A DNA stretch of 64,000 nucleotides from Paraspadella gotoi (lineage: Eukaryota; Chaetognatha): positions 21,168,555 through 21,232,554 of the forward strand of contig CM119265.1 in assembly GCA_051294375.1 (NCBI GenBank). Reading direction: 5' to 3'. Shown here piece after piece: positions 49,540 through 59,858 of this stretch. Position 1 is the stretch's first letter; each line of letters opens with the position of its first letter. Made by a program: the position numbers and the translations under genes. The notes beneath the pieces were generated by a model that saw only the letters and a list, made by a program, of their open reading frames with translations, made no database searches and had not been told where the DNA came from.

Positions 49540-49743
49540 CTTGTCACTGAAGCGATTTTAAAAAAAATACACTGGAAAAAAAAATAGAAAAAGAAAATTA
49601 AAAAAGGAGATCGATAGAAAGGTGAAGTAACCCGGTTATTTAAAATCTTTTTCCCCCTGAAATAGGCTTTTGTCATCTTTGCTCGGTGTTGGATCCTTAA
49701 ACCTAATGTCATTTCTGACCATAATCCAATATCCATACCCTAC

Positions 49744-49831
<88 letters not shown>

Positions 49832-50439
49832 GAGAAAATAAGATTTATAAACTTGAAGACAACAACAAATTTGCAGTCGCAAACCTTAGTGTAGATTTTG
49901 CAAATGGTTTTAGTTGAAGTCATCACGATCATCGTTTTTTATAATAATCATTTGCTGAATGACTAAATTTAATTTTTTTCTAAATATTTTTATTCATCTT
50001 CAATTAAAAATTTTTTTTTTTAAAAATTAGATCGTTGTTGTGGTAGAAAATTTAGCTTTGCAAATTGAAAATTGAAAGTTGAAAATTGCTCTTAAAGATG
50101 AAATTTACTTTATTAATTAGTCTTATCGGATTGGTGTAAAATAAATAATTTTGAAAATCATTTTGGTATTTACTTATGAAGCGGAAGTTTGCGGCAGTTC
50201 TCCCGAATATATCAAGTGCATTATAAAATCAATCACTAAATTGAATAAGAATGATCATGTTTCCGCATGTTTCAATATAGTTTCTCAGCTAATTTTTGAA
50301 AACTCAGATACAGTAAAACTTTTTTCGAATAATTTTTAATTCACATCCATGCTAGATATTCAGTTATTTACATTTTTTTTTTAAATGGAATTGTATCATA
50401 AAGTGCCAAGAAAAAGTGAGTCAAAAATAAGGAAAACCC
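49540..50439. other. Intergenic DNA between the two CAP genes, with (GA)n
   Basis: Pure (GA)n at 49745-49826; the rest is AT-rich with no supported gene. A weak minus-strand ATTTTAAATAA word near 49637-49648 could be a core promoter element for gene A, about 105 bases before its ATG. Confidence 0.5.
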
Positions 50440-50590
50440 CTATACTACGATCGATCGTAGTGTTTGAGATACTGAGATCTGATCTCGCCTAATTAAATTT
50501 AAAAAAGAACTCGAGATTCGAATCGAACTGTGTATTACTAATTTACTACTTCACCGATCGAACTATTTAATCTATTAGATAACATAATAT
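50440..50590 (-). other. tRNA-like (SINE-like) remnant
   Basis: On the minus strand TAGTTCGATCGG resembles an internal A box. AGTTCGATTCG, about 25 bases further on, resembles a B box, followed by a T-rich and AT-rich tail. Spacing is tighter than in a normal tRNA gene and no cloverleaf closes convincingly. Confidence 0.25.
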
Positions 50591-50613
50591 TGACAGGATT
50601 CATTAATTGTGTG

Positions 50614-50619
50614 TTTAAT
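50614..50619 (-). terminator. Possible variant polyadenylation signal (ATTAAA), CAP gene B
   Basis: ATTAAA on the minus strand, 56 bases past the stop at 50675. No AATAAA is nearer. Confidence 0.3.
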
Positions 50620-50674
50620 AACATCGATTTTCAAAACTTGATCGCGAAGGCTTTCAAATTCCCGCGCGCCATCT

Positions 50675-52841
50675 TTAAAAAACTCGAGCCACTCGGAAGA
50701 AAGCGAAGATCGAAACGGCGACCAACGAAATCGGATAAGTCTAAAGGAAAAAACAAAAAAAATATTCTAAGTCAAATCGGATCGCGTTATTTTTTTCCTT
50801 CATTCCAACCAAACATCCATCGATCTGCCCATCCAAATCTCTCAATCAAACCATCCCTCATTACGAATCCATCCGTCCCTCTAGATATCCGGTCATCCCT
50901 TCCCAGTCCCCACTCCCCCCACCCCCCCCCTCGCTCACCATCGTGGAAAATAACTTTTGAGCTCCCGAGCCTTCTTCTGATTGTCCTCCTTCTCCGTCTT
51001 CTCCGCTTCCTTCTTCTCCTCCTCCTTCTCCATCTCCTACGTCTCCCTTATCTTCTCCAGATCCTTTTTCTCCATTTTTGCCTCCGCAAACTTTCTTTCT
51101 GGTCTCGGGCGAAATGTCATAGGGCGGCGGCGGCTCTTTAAAAAAAAAAAAAAAAATTGGATGCATTAAAGTTGACCTGAGATAACTATTTTTTTCATCT
51201 TGTTATGAAGGGAAAGGATCGATTTTGGAATGTAATAATTAATTAATTAATTAATCTATTTATTTATTTATTTATTTATTTATTATTTAAACCTACGTGA
51301 TAAAACATCGACCGTTGTCCAAACTGATAACAGATATAGAAGACACATAATTCACAATTTCTAAACCTTTTTTTACCTCTCTCATTTTTTTATTTATTTT
51401 GAAACTGTTGCTGTCTTTCTATAACTAGTTTCTTTTTCCTTCTCACTTTCACTTTCACTTTCACATTCGGTTCTTCCTGCTCTCTTTCAATCTAATGGTT
51501 GAATATGTACATAATCGTTTCTATGACTCATTCTCTCACTGTCGACGTTGATTGCGATGTTGCCTCCCGGAAAATAAAAGCAGACGAAATAATCATTTCC
51601 CTTGGCGGCACCAGTTTTGCAGTCGGTCTTACCGCAGCCGACGGAAGTCGTTCCCGCCCACACCACCTGGCGGATGGAGATGGAAAGTGAACCGAGTCAT
51701 TGGAAATAAGTGATCGAAAGGAATGAATGAAAAGAGTGATGGAAAGGAATGAATGAAAAAAAAGAGTGATCAAAAGGAACGAATGTGAAGAGTGATCGAA
51801 AGAAATGAATGAAAAGAGCGATCAGAAATAATGAATGTGAAGAGTTATCGAAAGAAATGAATGAAAAGAGTGATCAAAAGGAATGTTTGAAAAGAGTGAT
51901 CCAAAGAAATGAATGCGAAGAGTGATCGAAAGGAATGAGAGAAAAGAGCGATGGAAAGGAATGAATGAAAAGTGTGATCAGCGTCTACGAAATATGTCTT
52001 TTACACCATCGTTGACGTGGTAACTAATTAGCGGGACATAGATGAATAACACAAGTAATAATACAATTTAAAAAAAAAAAGTCAAAATGACGATCCATCC
52101 CTCGACCTGCGTGTAGTGACCGCAAACGGCGGAACAGGAGTTGGAGCAGTAATCGTAGTCTTTGACCTCCGAGTTCCAAGCCGTGATGCCAGCCTTCCAG
52201 TCGGAAGATCCTGACGTCGCCATGTAGAGATTCTCGCCCACCCAGCCCTCTAGATGGGGGAGGAGGAGGAGGAGGAGGAGGAGGTGGAGGGGGGGGAGGA
52301 GAAGTAGGGAGGGAGGGAAGGGTTTTGAGACTTAGCTGAGAGAGATTTGTCATTATGTCATTATGTCATTATGTCATTATGTCATTATGTCATTATGTTA
52401 TGGCAAAGTCGACACTTACTTATGCCGACGGTTTTCTCCACAAACTTCTTATCAACATTCGCCGCGTGTTCAAAGTTGCATTTCTTGGACCACTCGGTCG
52501 CCGCCTTCTCCAATTTATCGTTCCAGGTCAGCTGGTAAAGGGAAGTGAGTGAGTCTGAGAGAAAGAGAGACGGACGGACAATCATCGAAACGGATGCACA
52601 AACGTACAGACTTAGCGAGACTCTTTCGGAAAAGGAGAAACGGACAGAAGAACGGAAATGAAACTTGAGACATAACAAAAAAAAAGAAGGTCCAGACTTT
52701 TGGGATAGGCTTTGACGGTGGACCCGGCTTGACGTTGGCCCTGAAGGAGTTGTGCGTCTTCAGAATAACCTCCTTGTCGTCTCCGTAGACGACGTTGACG
52801 ACGACGATGAAGACGACGACGACGAAACGAGACGGAGTCAT
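50675..52841 (-). CDS. Secreted CAP-superfamily protein (SCP/TAPS, CRISP-like), gene B
   Basis: Six exons: 52841-52698, 52531-52420, 52249-52107, 51666-51540, 51135-50939, 50740-50675 (262 residues, phases consistent at every join). The signal peptide is residues 1-20 (VVVVFIVVVNVVYG). The CAP domain keeps H30 (THNSFR), E91 (VGENL), E113 (SEVKDYDY), H130 (CGHYTQ-VVW) and the CAP2-like FVCFYFPGGN. Exon 5 gives KPPPPYDISPETRKKVC and then a Gly/Glu-rich stretch. Exon 6, behind a strong polypyrimidine acceptor, ends in a hydrophobic TYPISLVAVSIFAFF tail. Donors 1 (GTCTGG) and 3 (GTCGAG) are weak, but their positions match gene A exactly. Tandem with gene A, 1.1 kb upstream of it. Confidence 0.82.
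51236..51285. repeat. (TTAA)n/(TTTA)n simple repeat in CAP-B intron 4
   Basis: taattaattaattaat followed by tttatttatttattta. Confidence 0.9.
51706..51983. repeat. 26 bp minisatellite in CAP-B intron 4
   Basis: About ten units built from gagtgatcgaaaggaatg and aatgaaaa, varying at gatc/gatg and aagg/aaag/aaat positions. Confidence 0.9.
52256..52400. repeat. (GGA)n and (ATGTCATT)n repeats in CAP-B intron 2
   Basis: (GGA)n at 52257-52300 and an 8 bp unit ATGTCATT repeated about six times at 52352-52398. Both lie in the intron that gene A lacks. Confidence 0.9.
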
Positions 52842-52880
52842 TCTAAGACGAGAGATTTGACGCTCGTCCTTGAACTAATC

Positions 52881-52890
52881 TTAAATATAT
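52881..52890 (-). promoter_or_regulatory. TATA-like element upstream of CAP gene B
   Basis: ATATATTTAA on the minus strand, 40-49 bases before the ATG. It implies a very short leader; motif evidence only. Confidence 0.3.
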
Positions 52891-54121
52891 GAAAACGCGA
52901 ATTCTCAGCTTTCAATTGAATTGATCTTCGTTCATCTTTGTACATTTATTGTGGTATTGACATTATCCAATACACTTTTTACGCATTTATAATTACACAG
53001 TATTATCTTTCAAAAAGGATTAAAAACTTTTTTAGATATTAAAGCACGAGATATCTCTTTTAACGCTTTTAACTTGATGAATATGGGATAACGTCAAGAC
53101 TTCGAATCAGATCGAAAAATCATTTTTAAAATGGTAAAAAAATTTTGGCTAAGATTTGAATGTAAAGACTTGGCGTAACCATTGTTTTTTTGGCTTTATT
53201 TACGTAATTAATTTTAAAGGATGGTTTCTAAGAGCTCGACCTTATCTTTTTCCTCCTCCTCCTCCTCCTCTTCCGCCTCCTCACCCTTTTTCTAACTCAC
53301 CCAGGGGGGTCGCGCGTTTATGCAAATGTAAATGACGGGAAATGATAAGATAGGGAAATCAGCGATAAAAAGCCAAAGGTGCGGATTCGAGTGTCGGCGA
53401 TGTTCGCCTCTTTTTTTTTTTTTTTTTTTTTTGAACGACCGACCGACTAAAAAAAAAAAGGCCGACAAAAAGAAGCCGCATTTTGGAGAGTTGGAGAGAG
53501 AGGGAGACAGAGGGGCGAACTTGAATATATAGGGAGAGAATGCGATCAAAACAATAAAAGGAAGCTTTCTCCTTGCATTTATATCGATTTTGATATTGAT
53601 TCTGTAGTTATTTTAATTTTTTTTTTTACCCTTTGTCTAGACTCTAGTTTCCCTATCGGTTTTTTTTCTTTCTTTTTAGATCATTTCTTTTTTTTTTCCT
53701 TTCTCCTTAATTCTTTCTTTTCTTCTCCTATCTTCGACAGGCTCGATTTTTTTTCTTTTACGGTTTGTGATCGTCAGTTGAGGTTCTCAACTACCAGAGT
53801 GAATGGAGAAGAGCAGAGAGGAGAGAGAGAGAGAGAGAGAGCGGAGAGAGAGAGAGAGAGAGTCGGCGAATGGAACGAAGGCAGAACTAATGCATTCCCT
53901 GGTAGAGAATCCAACAGAGGTGGTTTCGGGCGAAGGGGGAGGGGGGGTTAGTTTAATATCCTTTTTAGAATTATATAATATGAGGTAGTTAAAAATTACA
54001 ACGGGATGAAGATTGTACTTTCCGAAGACCAGTTATAAGAGTATGGGGCAAGATAGCTTGTTTATTGAATTAACGGATAATTTGTATTGATTTTAATTTT
54101 ATTTTACCACTAGACGTTCTT
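52891..54121. other. No supported gene
   Basis: AT-rich with poly-T and poly-A runs and (CTC)n at 53250-53283. GA-rich runs lie at 53818-53862. Confidence 0.4.
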
Positions 54122-54316
54122 CCTCTCTCTCTCTCTCNNNNNNNNNNNNNNNNNNNNNNNNNNNNNNNNNNNNNNNNNNNNNNNNNNNNNNNNNNNNNNN
54201 NNNNNNNNNNNNNNNNNNNNNNNNNNNNNNNNNNNNNNNNNNNNNNNNNNNNNNNNNNNNNNNNNNNNNNNNNNNNNNNNNNNNNNNNNNNNNNNNNNNC
54301 TCTCTCTCTCTCTCTC
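54122..54316. repeat. (CT)n microsatellite containing an assembly gap
   Basis: CT on both sides of N at 54138-54299. Confidence 0.9.
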
Positions 54317-54661
54317 GATAAAAAAAAATCCCGAACTCGTCGGCGGATTTTGTATGACACATGACATAATTTGACGTATGACAAAAAAGACATCAGGCTT
54401 TGAGCTCGATTCAGAAGCGAGACTCGGAATGAGATTATCAATCTATCAGCTAAAGTCGTCGTCGTCGTCGTCGTCGTCGTCTATCACCAAACGTCATTTC
54501 CGGAGGGAATACGTCATCTTTTTCATTCCTTGATTCCTTCCTTCATTACATTCATGTCTTCGGCGGGTTATATAAGGTTATTCGTCGTCCTGGATGGTTA
54601 AAACGGCAAGCTGATTGCGGAAAAGAAGCATCACTGAATTAATATCGTGAAGAGAAGAGAT

Positions 54662-54710
<49 letters not shown>

Positions 54711-55584
54711 GAAAGAAGAGTTTTTTATTTCCGTTTTGCTTCATTTTAATCCTTTTTTGTCATATTGCGCAACGCACATTTCACTTTCCTTTTTTTTTTT
54801 TTTAAATTACTGGTTCGTAAATACTGCACCACGCCCCATTCGAACACCGCCGCCCTACTCGGTTTTGACCCTTCGCGGCGCGATGATCGCCGAGACGACC
54901 CGGCGTTCGATCCCGCCCCTCTCCCCTTCTTCTTTAGACGTCCGCGACTCTAAATAAGGAGCCGCGGAAATGGATTGGCGTTGCTCCCGAGGGGGCGTCG
55001 CCCGCGAAGAGAGGGGGGGGAAGAGAGGGGTCGGAGACGGTGACGGGACCATTGAGAACTTACCCTCCCCCCCCTTCGCGTTCACTTCCCTCCGAGGGAA
55101 GTTCATCTATCCAACTCAATCAAATTCCTCGTTGCCATCGAAGAACGACCCTTACCCCTTTCCCCGCCTTTACCTTCCCTTGATGCGCGCGGAAAATAGA
55201 CCATCCACTCCACCCTGCAACTGTTTTCGATCTCCCAGTTGAACATTTTTCTCGTCTCTGATCTATTCGCATCTCGAGTCGTTCTTTAATATTTTCAATT
55301 ATATTTACATGTTTTTTTATAAATGTACCACTCCAATCCACGGTTTAATATTCCCTTCCTTTTCACACCCCTTCCTCAAATGATCATGCCTCACTCATAC
55401 CACTCCCCTAAACTAAATTCCCCTTGTCCATCCCTCCACCCGGTCCCCCCCTACTCGCGCGGCCGTCGCGGCCCGGCCCACCGTCATATCCCGCCCGATT
55501 CGTGCCCGACGTCAAAAGGCAATAAACTGTAATGAGAAAATGACATTAAAAAGAGGATGATTAAAACTCCGATTGTGGCGCGGA
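54317..55584. other. No supported gene; (GTC)n, (GA)n and a GC-rich patch
   Basis: (GTC)n at 54456-54481 and GA-rich at 54660-54718. A GC-rich, CpG-containing patch at 54830-55100 includes a minus-strand Met-start frame (MNFPRREVNAKGGEG) that meets a donor-like GTAAGTTC. No partner exon was found. Confidence 0.35.
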
Positions 55585-56065
55585 NNNNNNNNNNNNNNNN
55601 NNNNNNNNNNNNNNNNNNNNNNNNNNNNNNNNNNNNNNNNNNNNNNNNNNNNNNNNNNNNNNNNNNNNNNNNNNNNNNNNNNNNNNNNNNNNNNNNNNNN
55701 NNNNNNNNNNNNNNNNNNNNNNNNNNNNNNNNNNNNNNNNNNNNNNNNNNNNNNNNNNNNNNNNNNNNNNNNNNNNNNNNNNNNNNNNNNNNNNNNNNNN
55801 NNNNNNNNNNNNNNNNNNNNNNNNNNNNNGAAAGAAGAGAAAGAAACAAAGAAAGAATAGAAATAAATTATAAAATGTAAAAGACAAAGACGAATGTGGC
55901 GCGTGACGATTTNNNNNNNNNNNNNNNNNNNNNNNNNNNNNNNNNNNNNNNNNNNNNNNNNNNNNNNNNNNNNNNNNNNNNNNNNNNNNNNNNNNNNNNN
56001 NNNNNNNNNNNNNNNNNNNNNNNNNNNNNNNNNNNNNNNNNNNNNNNNNNNNNNNNNNNNNNNNN

Positions 56066-56965
56066 GAAAGAAGAAGAGATAAATATCTCTTCTCTCGATC
56101 TCCGCTCCTCTCTTCTCTTCTCGTTTCATCTCTTCTCTCGCGGACCATTGTATCTTTCCTCTCCTCTTCGGATCGAAGAAACGACATTCCGCGATAACGA
56201 TAACGAAAAAAAAAAAGATATTTTGTGACTCAGAAGAAAAAGAGGCCGACAAATTGCGGCGAACTGTGAAACCGTCAGGCAGCTGTCTTGTGATAATGAC
56301 GATGATAACGATGATTGCGACGATGATGGAGGGACGAAACGAGATAAAGAAGACGACGACGACGACGACGACTATGATGATGATGATAATGACGATCAAC
56401 TTAAAGTTAACAGTTGATGATAATCCCGGGTAAAACGCAGGAAAACGATGAACATAGTTTTTTATTTCATTACTAATCAGCTCATCTTTATTTACAGCCA
56501 AGTTTTACGGTGAGCAATGTCGTCGTCCTCGTCGTCGTCGTCGTCGTCGTCCTCGTCGTCGTCGTCCTCGTCGTCGTCGTCAACTACAGCGTTATCGTCC
56601 TGGACGGGAGTAAGAAACTTTTTCCTGTCATCGTTTTAATTCCTTTTCCAGAAAAGAAAAAAACAACTATAAATTACTTTTATTTTTTTCTGGAATTTTC
56701 TCCGCTTTTTTCTCTTCTCTTTAAATTTTCTTTGTTATTCTTTTCCGCGATATAAATATATCTTATCTCGTTTTGACGTGAGTCACTTCGGTGCGAAGTT
56801 CAGCGCCCCTCGCGGAAAAAAAAATCCTGGAAGGAAAAAAAAAACAAAAGGGAATAAATTCCAAGATTTTATTATGATTCGAAGGATTTCTTCGTGTGAC
56901 GAAACTGAGGTTTTTGTTGTGAAGATTTTGAAGGCGAGAATTTTGAGTAACATCAAAGGAATTCC
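56066..56965. repeat. Duplicated unit C, copy 1 (clean)
   Basis: It matches 57423-58465. It starts gaaagaagaagagataaata, then a CT-rich stretch, ttcggatcgaagaaacgac, a (GAC)n/(GTC)n region, actacagcgttatcgtcctgg, and ends near ttttgagtaacat. N gaps precede it (55585-55829, 55912-56065). Confidence 0.8.
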
Positions 56966-57241
56966 TTATTATTTTCAATTCTCTTTTGTCTTTTTCTATC
57001 CTCCCTTCCCAGTCTCTCTATCCTCTCTCTCTTATTCTTACTAACCTCTCCCTTCCCCCTCTCTTCTTTCTCCCTACCACCCTCTCATGTTCCCAACCCT
57101 CNNNNNNNNNNNNNNNNNNNNNNNNNNNNNNNNNNNNNNNNNNNNNNNNNNNNNNNNNNNNNNNNNNNNNNNNNNNNNNNNNNNNNNNNNNNNNNNNNNN
57201 NNNNNNNNNNNNNNNNNNNNNNNNNNNNNNNNNNNNNNNNN

Positions 57242-57397
57242 CTCGAGACTCGAGATGCGACGTAATTAGTATTTCGCGATCTGACGAGATAAGACTGAGA
57301 GAATTTGGTGGAAGGTCGGCCGCTAATGCCAGGAAATGCGGCAAAATGTCGAGTTGCTTCAGGCAGTGTCTACGAAAAGCCTTTTGTCAAGAAATGA
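57242..57397. repeat. Short segment repeated at 59080-59260
   Basis: Both copies run from gagatgcgacgtaattagta to gccttttgtcaagaaatga. This copy lies between the 140-N gap (57102-57241) and a 25-N gap (57398-57422). Confidence 0.8.
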
Positions 57398-57422
57398 NNN
57401 NNNNNNNNNNNNNNNNNNNNNN

Positions 57423-59262
57423 GAAAGAAGAAGAGATAAATATCTCTTCTCTCGATCTCCGCTCCTCTCTTCTCTTCTCGTTTCATCTCTTCTCTCGCGG
57501 ACCATTGTATCTTTCCTCTCCTCTTCGGATCGAAGAAACGACATTCCGCGATAACGAAAAAAAAAAAAGGAGATAATTTTTGGTGGGACTCAGGAAGATA
57601 AAAGAGGCCGAGAACAAATTGCGGGCGTCAACTGTGAAACTCCGTCAGGGCAAGCTGTCTTGTGATCAAGTGACGATGATAACGATGATTTGCGAACGCA
57701 ATGATGGAGGGACGAATAACGGAGGTATAAAGAAGACGAACGACAGACGGGGACGACGACTAGATTGGGATGTGTGAGTGAATGAATGAAAATGACGATC
57801 CCAAGGACTTAAAGTTAAACAGTTGATGATCAATTCCCGTAAAACGCAGGGATCAAAGCGATGAACCATAGTTTTTTATTTCATTACTAATTCAGCTCAT
57901 GCTTTTATTTACAGCGCAAAATGTTTTACGGTGAGCAATGTCCGTCCGTCCTGCGCGTCGTCGTGAGTTGTCGTCGTCGTCGCTCTGTCGTCCTCCTCGT
58001 CGTCGTCTCGTCGGTACGTCGTCAACTACAGCGTTAATCCGTCCTGGTACGGAGTAAGAAACTTATTCCTGGTCATCGTTTTAATTCCATTTTCCAGAAA
58101 AAGAAAAAAAAACAACTATAAATTACTTTTATTTTTTTTTCTGGAATTTTCACTCCAGGCTTTTTTTCCATCTTCTCTTTAAATTTTCTTTGTTATTCTT
58201 TTTCCGGCGATATAAATATATCTTAGTCATCGTTTTTGAGAACAGTGAGTCCTATCTTCGGTGGGCGAAGTTCAGGCCCCCCGCTCGGCGGAAAAAAAAT
58301 CCTGCGGGGGAACGGCTACTAAAATAAAACAAAAGGGTAATATAATCCAAGATATTTCAATTATATGATTCGGGATTTCTCTTTCGTGTGACGAAACTAG
58401 AGGTTTTTAGCTTGTGAGAAGAATTGTGAAGGCGAGGCAGATTTTTGAAGGGTAACAGTACTTATAAGGAAATTCGGGCTATTTGATTTCCATAACATGG
58501 GTATTGAATCGTCTTGTCTTTTGCTGTGCTTTTATCCATCTGTAGCCCTATAGCGGCTCTAGTGTCTCCACATATCCTCTCTCGTCTGCGGCTCTGCGAT
58601 TTCGTGATTTACTTGATCGAGCAGTCAGGTTCAGTTCGGGAGCGTGTCATATTGTCGGTGGATGTTCCGTGACTATATGCAGGTTGTCGCCCTCATCTTG
58701 CTGGATTCAATGCCTTCTGCCTACTCGTTCAGGTTTTACCCGGCGAGGGTAGTTGCTTGGCCCTTTAGGAGCCCAGAGTGCTGCGTCCCTTCGAGAGTGC
58801 CCTCGTGGCACATATAGTCACCGATTGTGTCCTCCACCCTCCATCCCCCCATGTGTTTCTACGTCCTGATATGCCCGGAGCCAGGCACTCCATTGAGCTC
58901 CCAATGGGAGTCGTGCAGTTCCTCCACTGCCAGTGTGCAGTCGCAGCTGGTTCGGGCAGTGAGGTATTGACACCTCGACGATGCTAGCACGGATTGGCCG
59001 TCGGGCGGGAACTGCGGCAGGGTTCAGTGAGCAGACGAACATCGTAGTACTCATTTCTCAAGAAATTGAAGATCATTGATGGACTTCGAGATGCGACGTA
59101 ATTAGTATTTGCGATCTGCACGTTAGATAAGACTGAGATGAATTTGGTGGACAGGGTCGGCGGCGACTTATATGGCCAGGGGAAAAAATTGCCGGCAATA
59201 ATATGTTGCCGAGGCTTGCTTCAGCGAGTTGTCTACGGAAAGCCTTTTGTCAAGAAATGAAC
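57423..59262. repeat. Noisy gap-free copy spanning units C and the 57.24 kb segment
   Basis: 57423-58465 equals 56066-56965 with many insertions. 58470-59060 is random-looking and 59080-59262 equals 57242-57397. It therefore joins, in one continuous stretch, the two contig ends that the assembly leaves on either side of a gap. Confidence 0.75.
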
Positions 59263-59858
59263 CTGAATCACAATTCCCAATTTTGCTCTTATTTTGGTCA
59301 AAAAAATAATGAATGCTAAAATTTTTTATACTATGTGGACTATCAGTCACATAGTAAGTGGCAAACCCAACTGGTAGTAGGAAAAAAGTCATCTCCTTAT
59401 AAGTAAATTTTATAAGCAGTAAAGATTAGTTGTTTATTAGCAAAATTTTAGGGCTTCAAAAATCTTGTCCATATTTTGCATCGACATATGTTCAAGTTTT
59501 GACCACCTAAAATTTTCAAGGGTGGAAGATCAAAAAAAAAAAATATTTTTATTGTCGCTTTGGGTTGCCCGGCTTCATGTTCTTTCTAACGTGGGGGAAA
59601 TAAAACATAGGAAGCATTTTTGTTTAATGATTCAACCGTTTGTTGCTGCAATGAAACTTTTGTAAACGATCGTTAAGTCAAAAAAAATGGCATTTTTTCG
59701 ATTTTGTCATTTTAAACTTAACTGAAACATTCTTAAGATTATTGAAGACGTAATGCAAAATAATTCCAGCACATCGATAAGTAATTATATCTGTAATATT
59801 AAGAAATACTTCATGGAGCATTATATTGCTTTAAAAAAAAATTTTTAAGATGTATTTA
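59263..59858. other. No gene seen; AT-rich
   Basis: Unique AT-rich DNA with short frames only. Confidence 0.4.
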
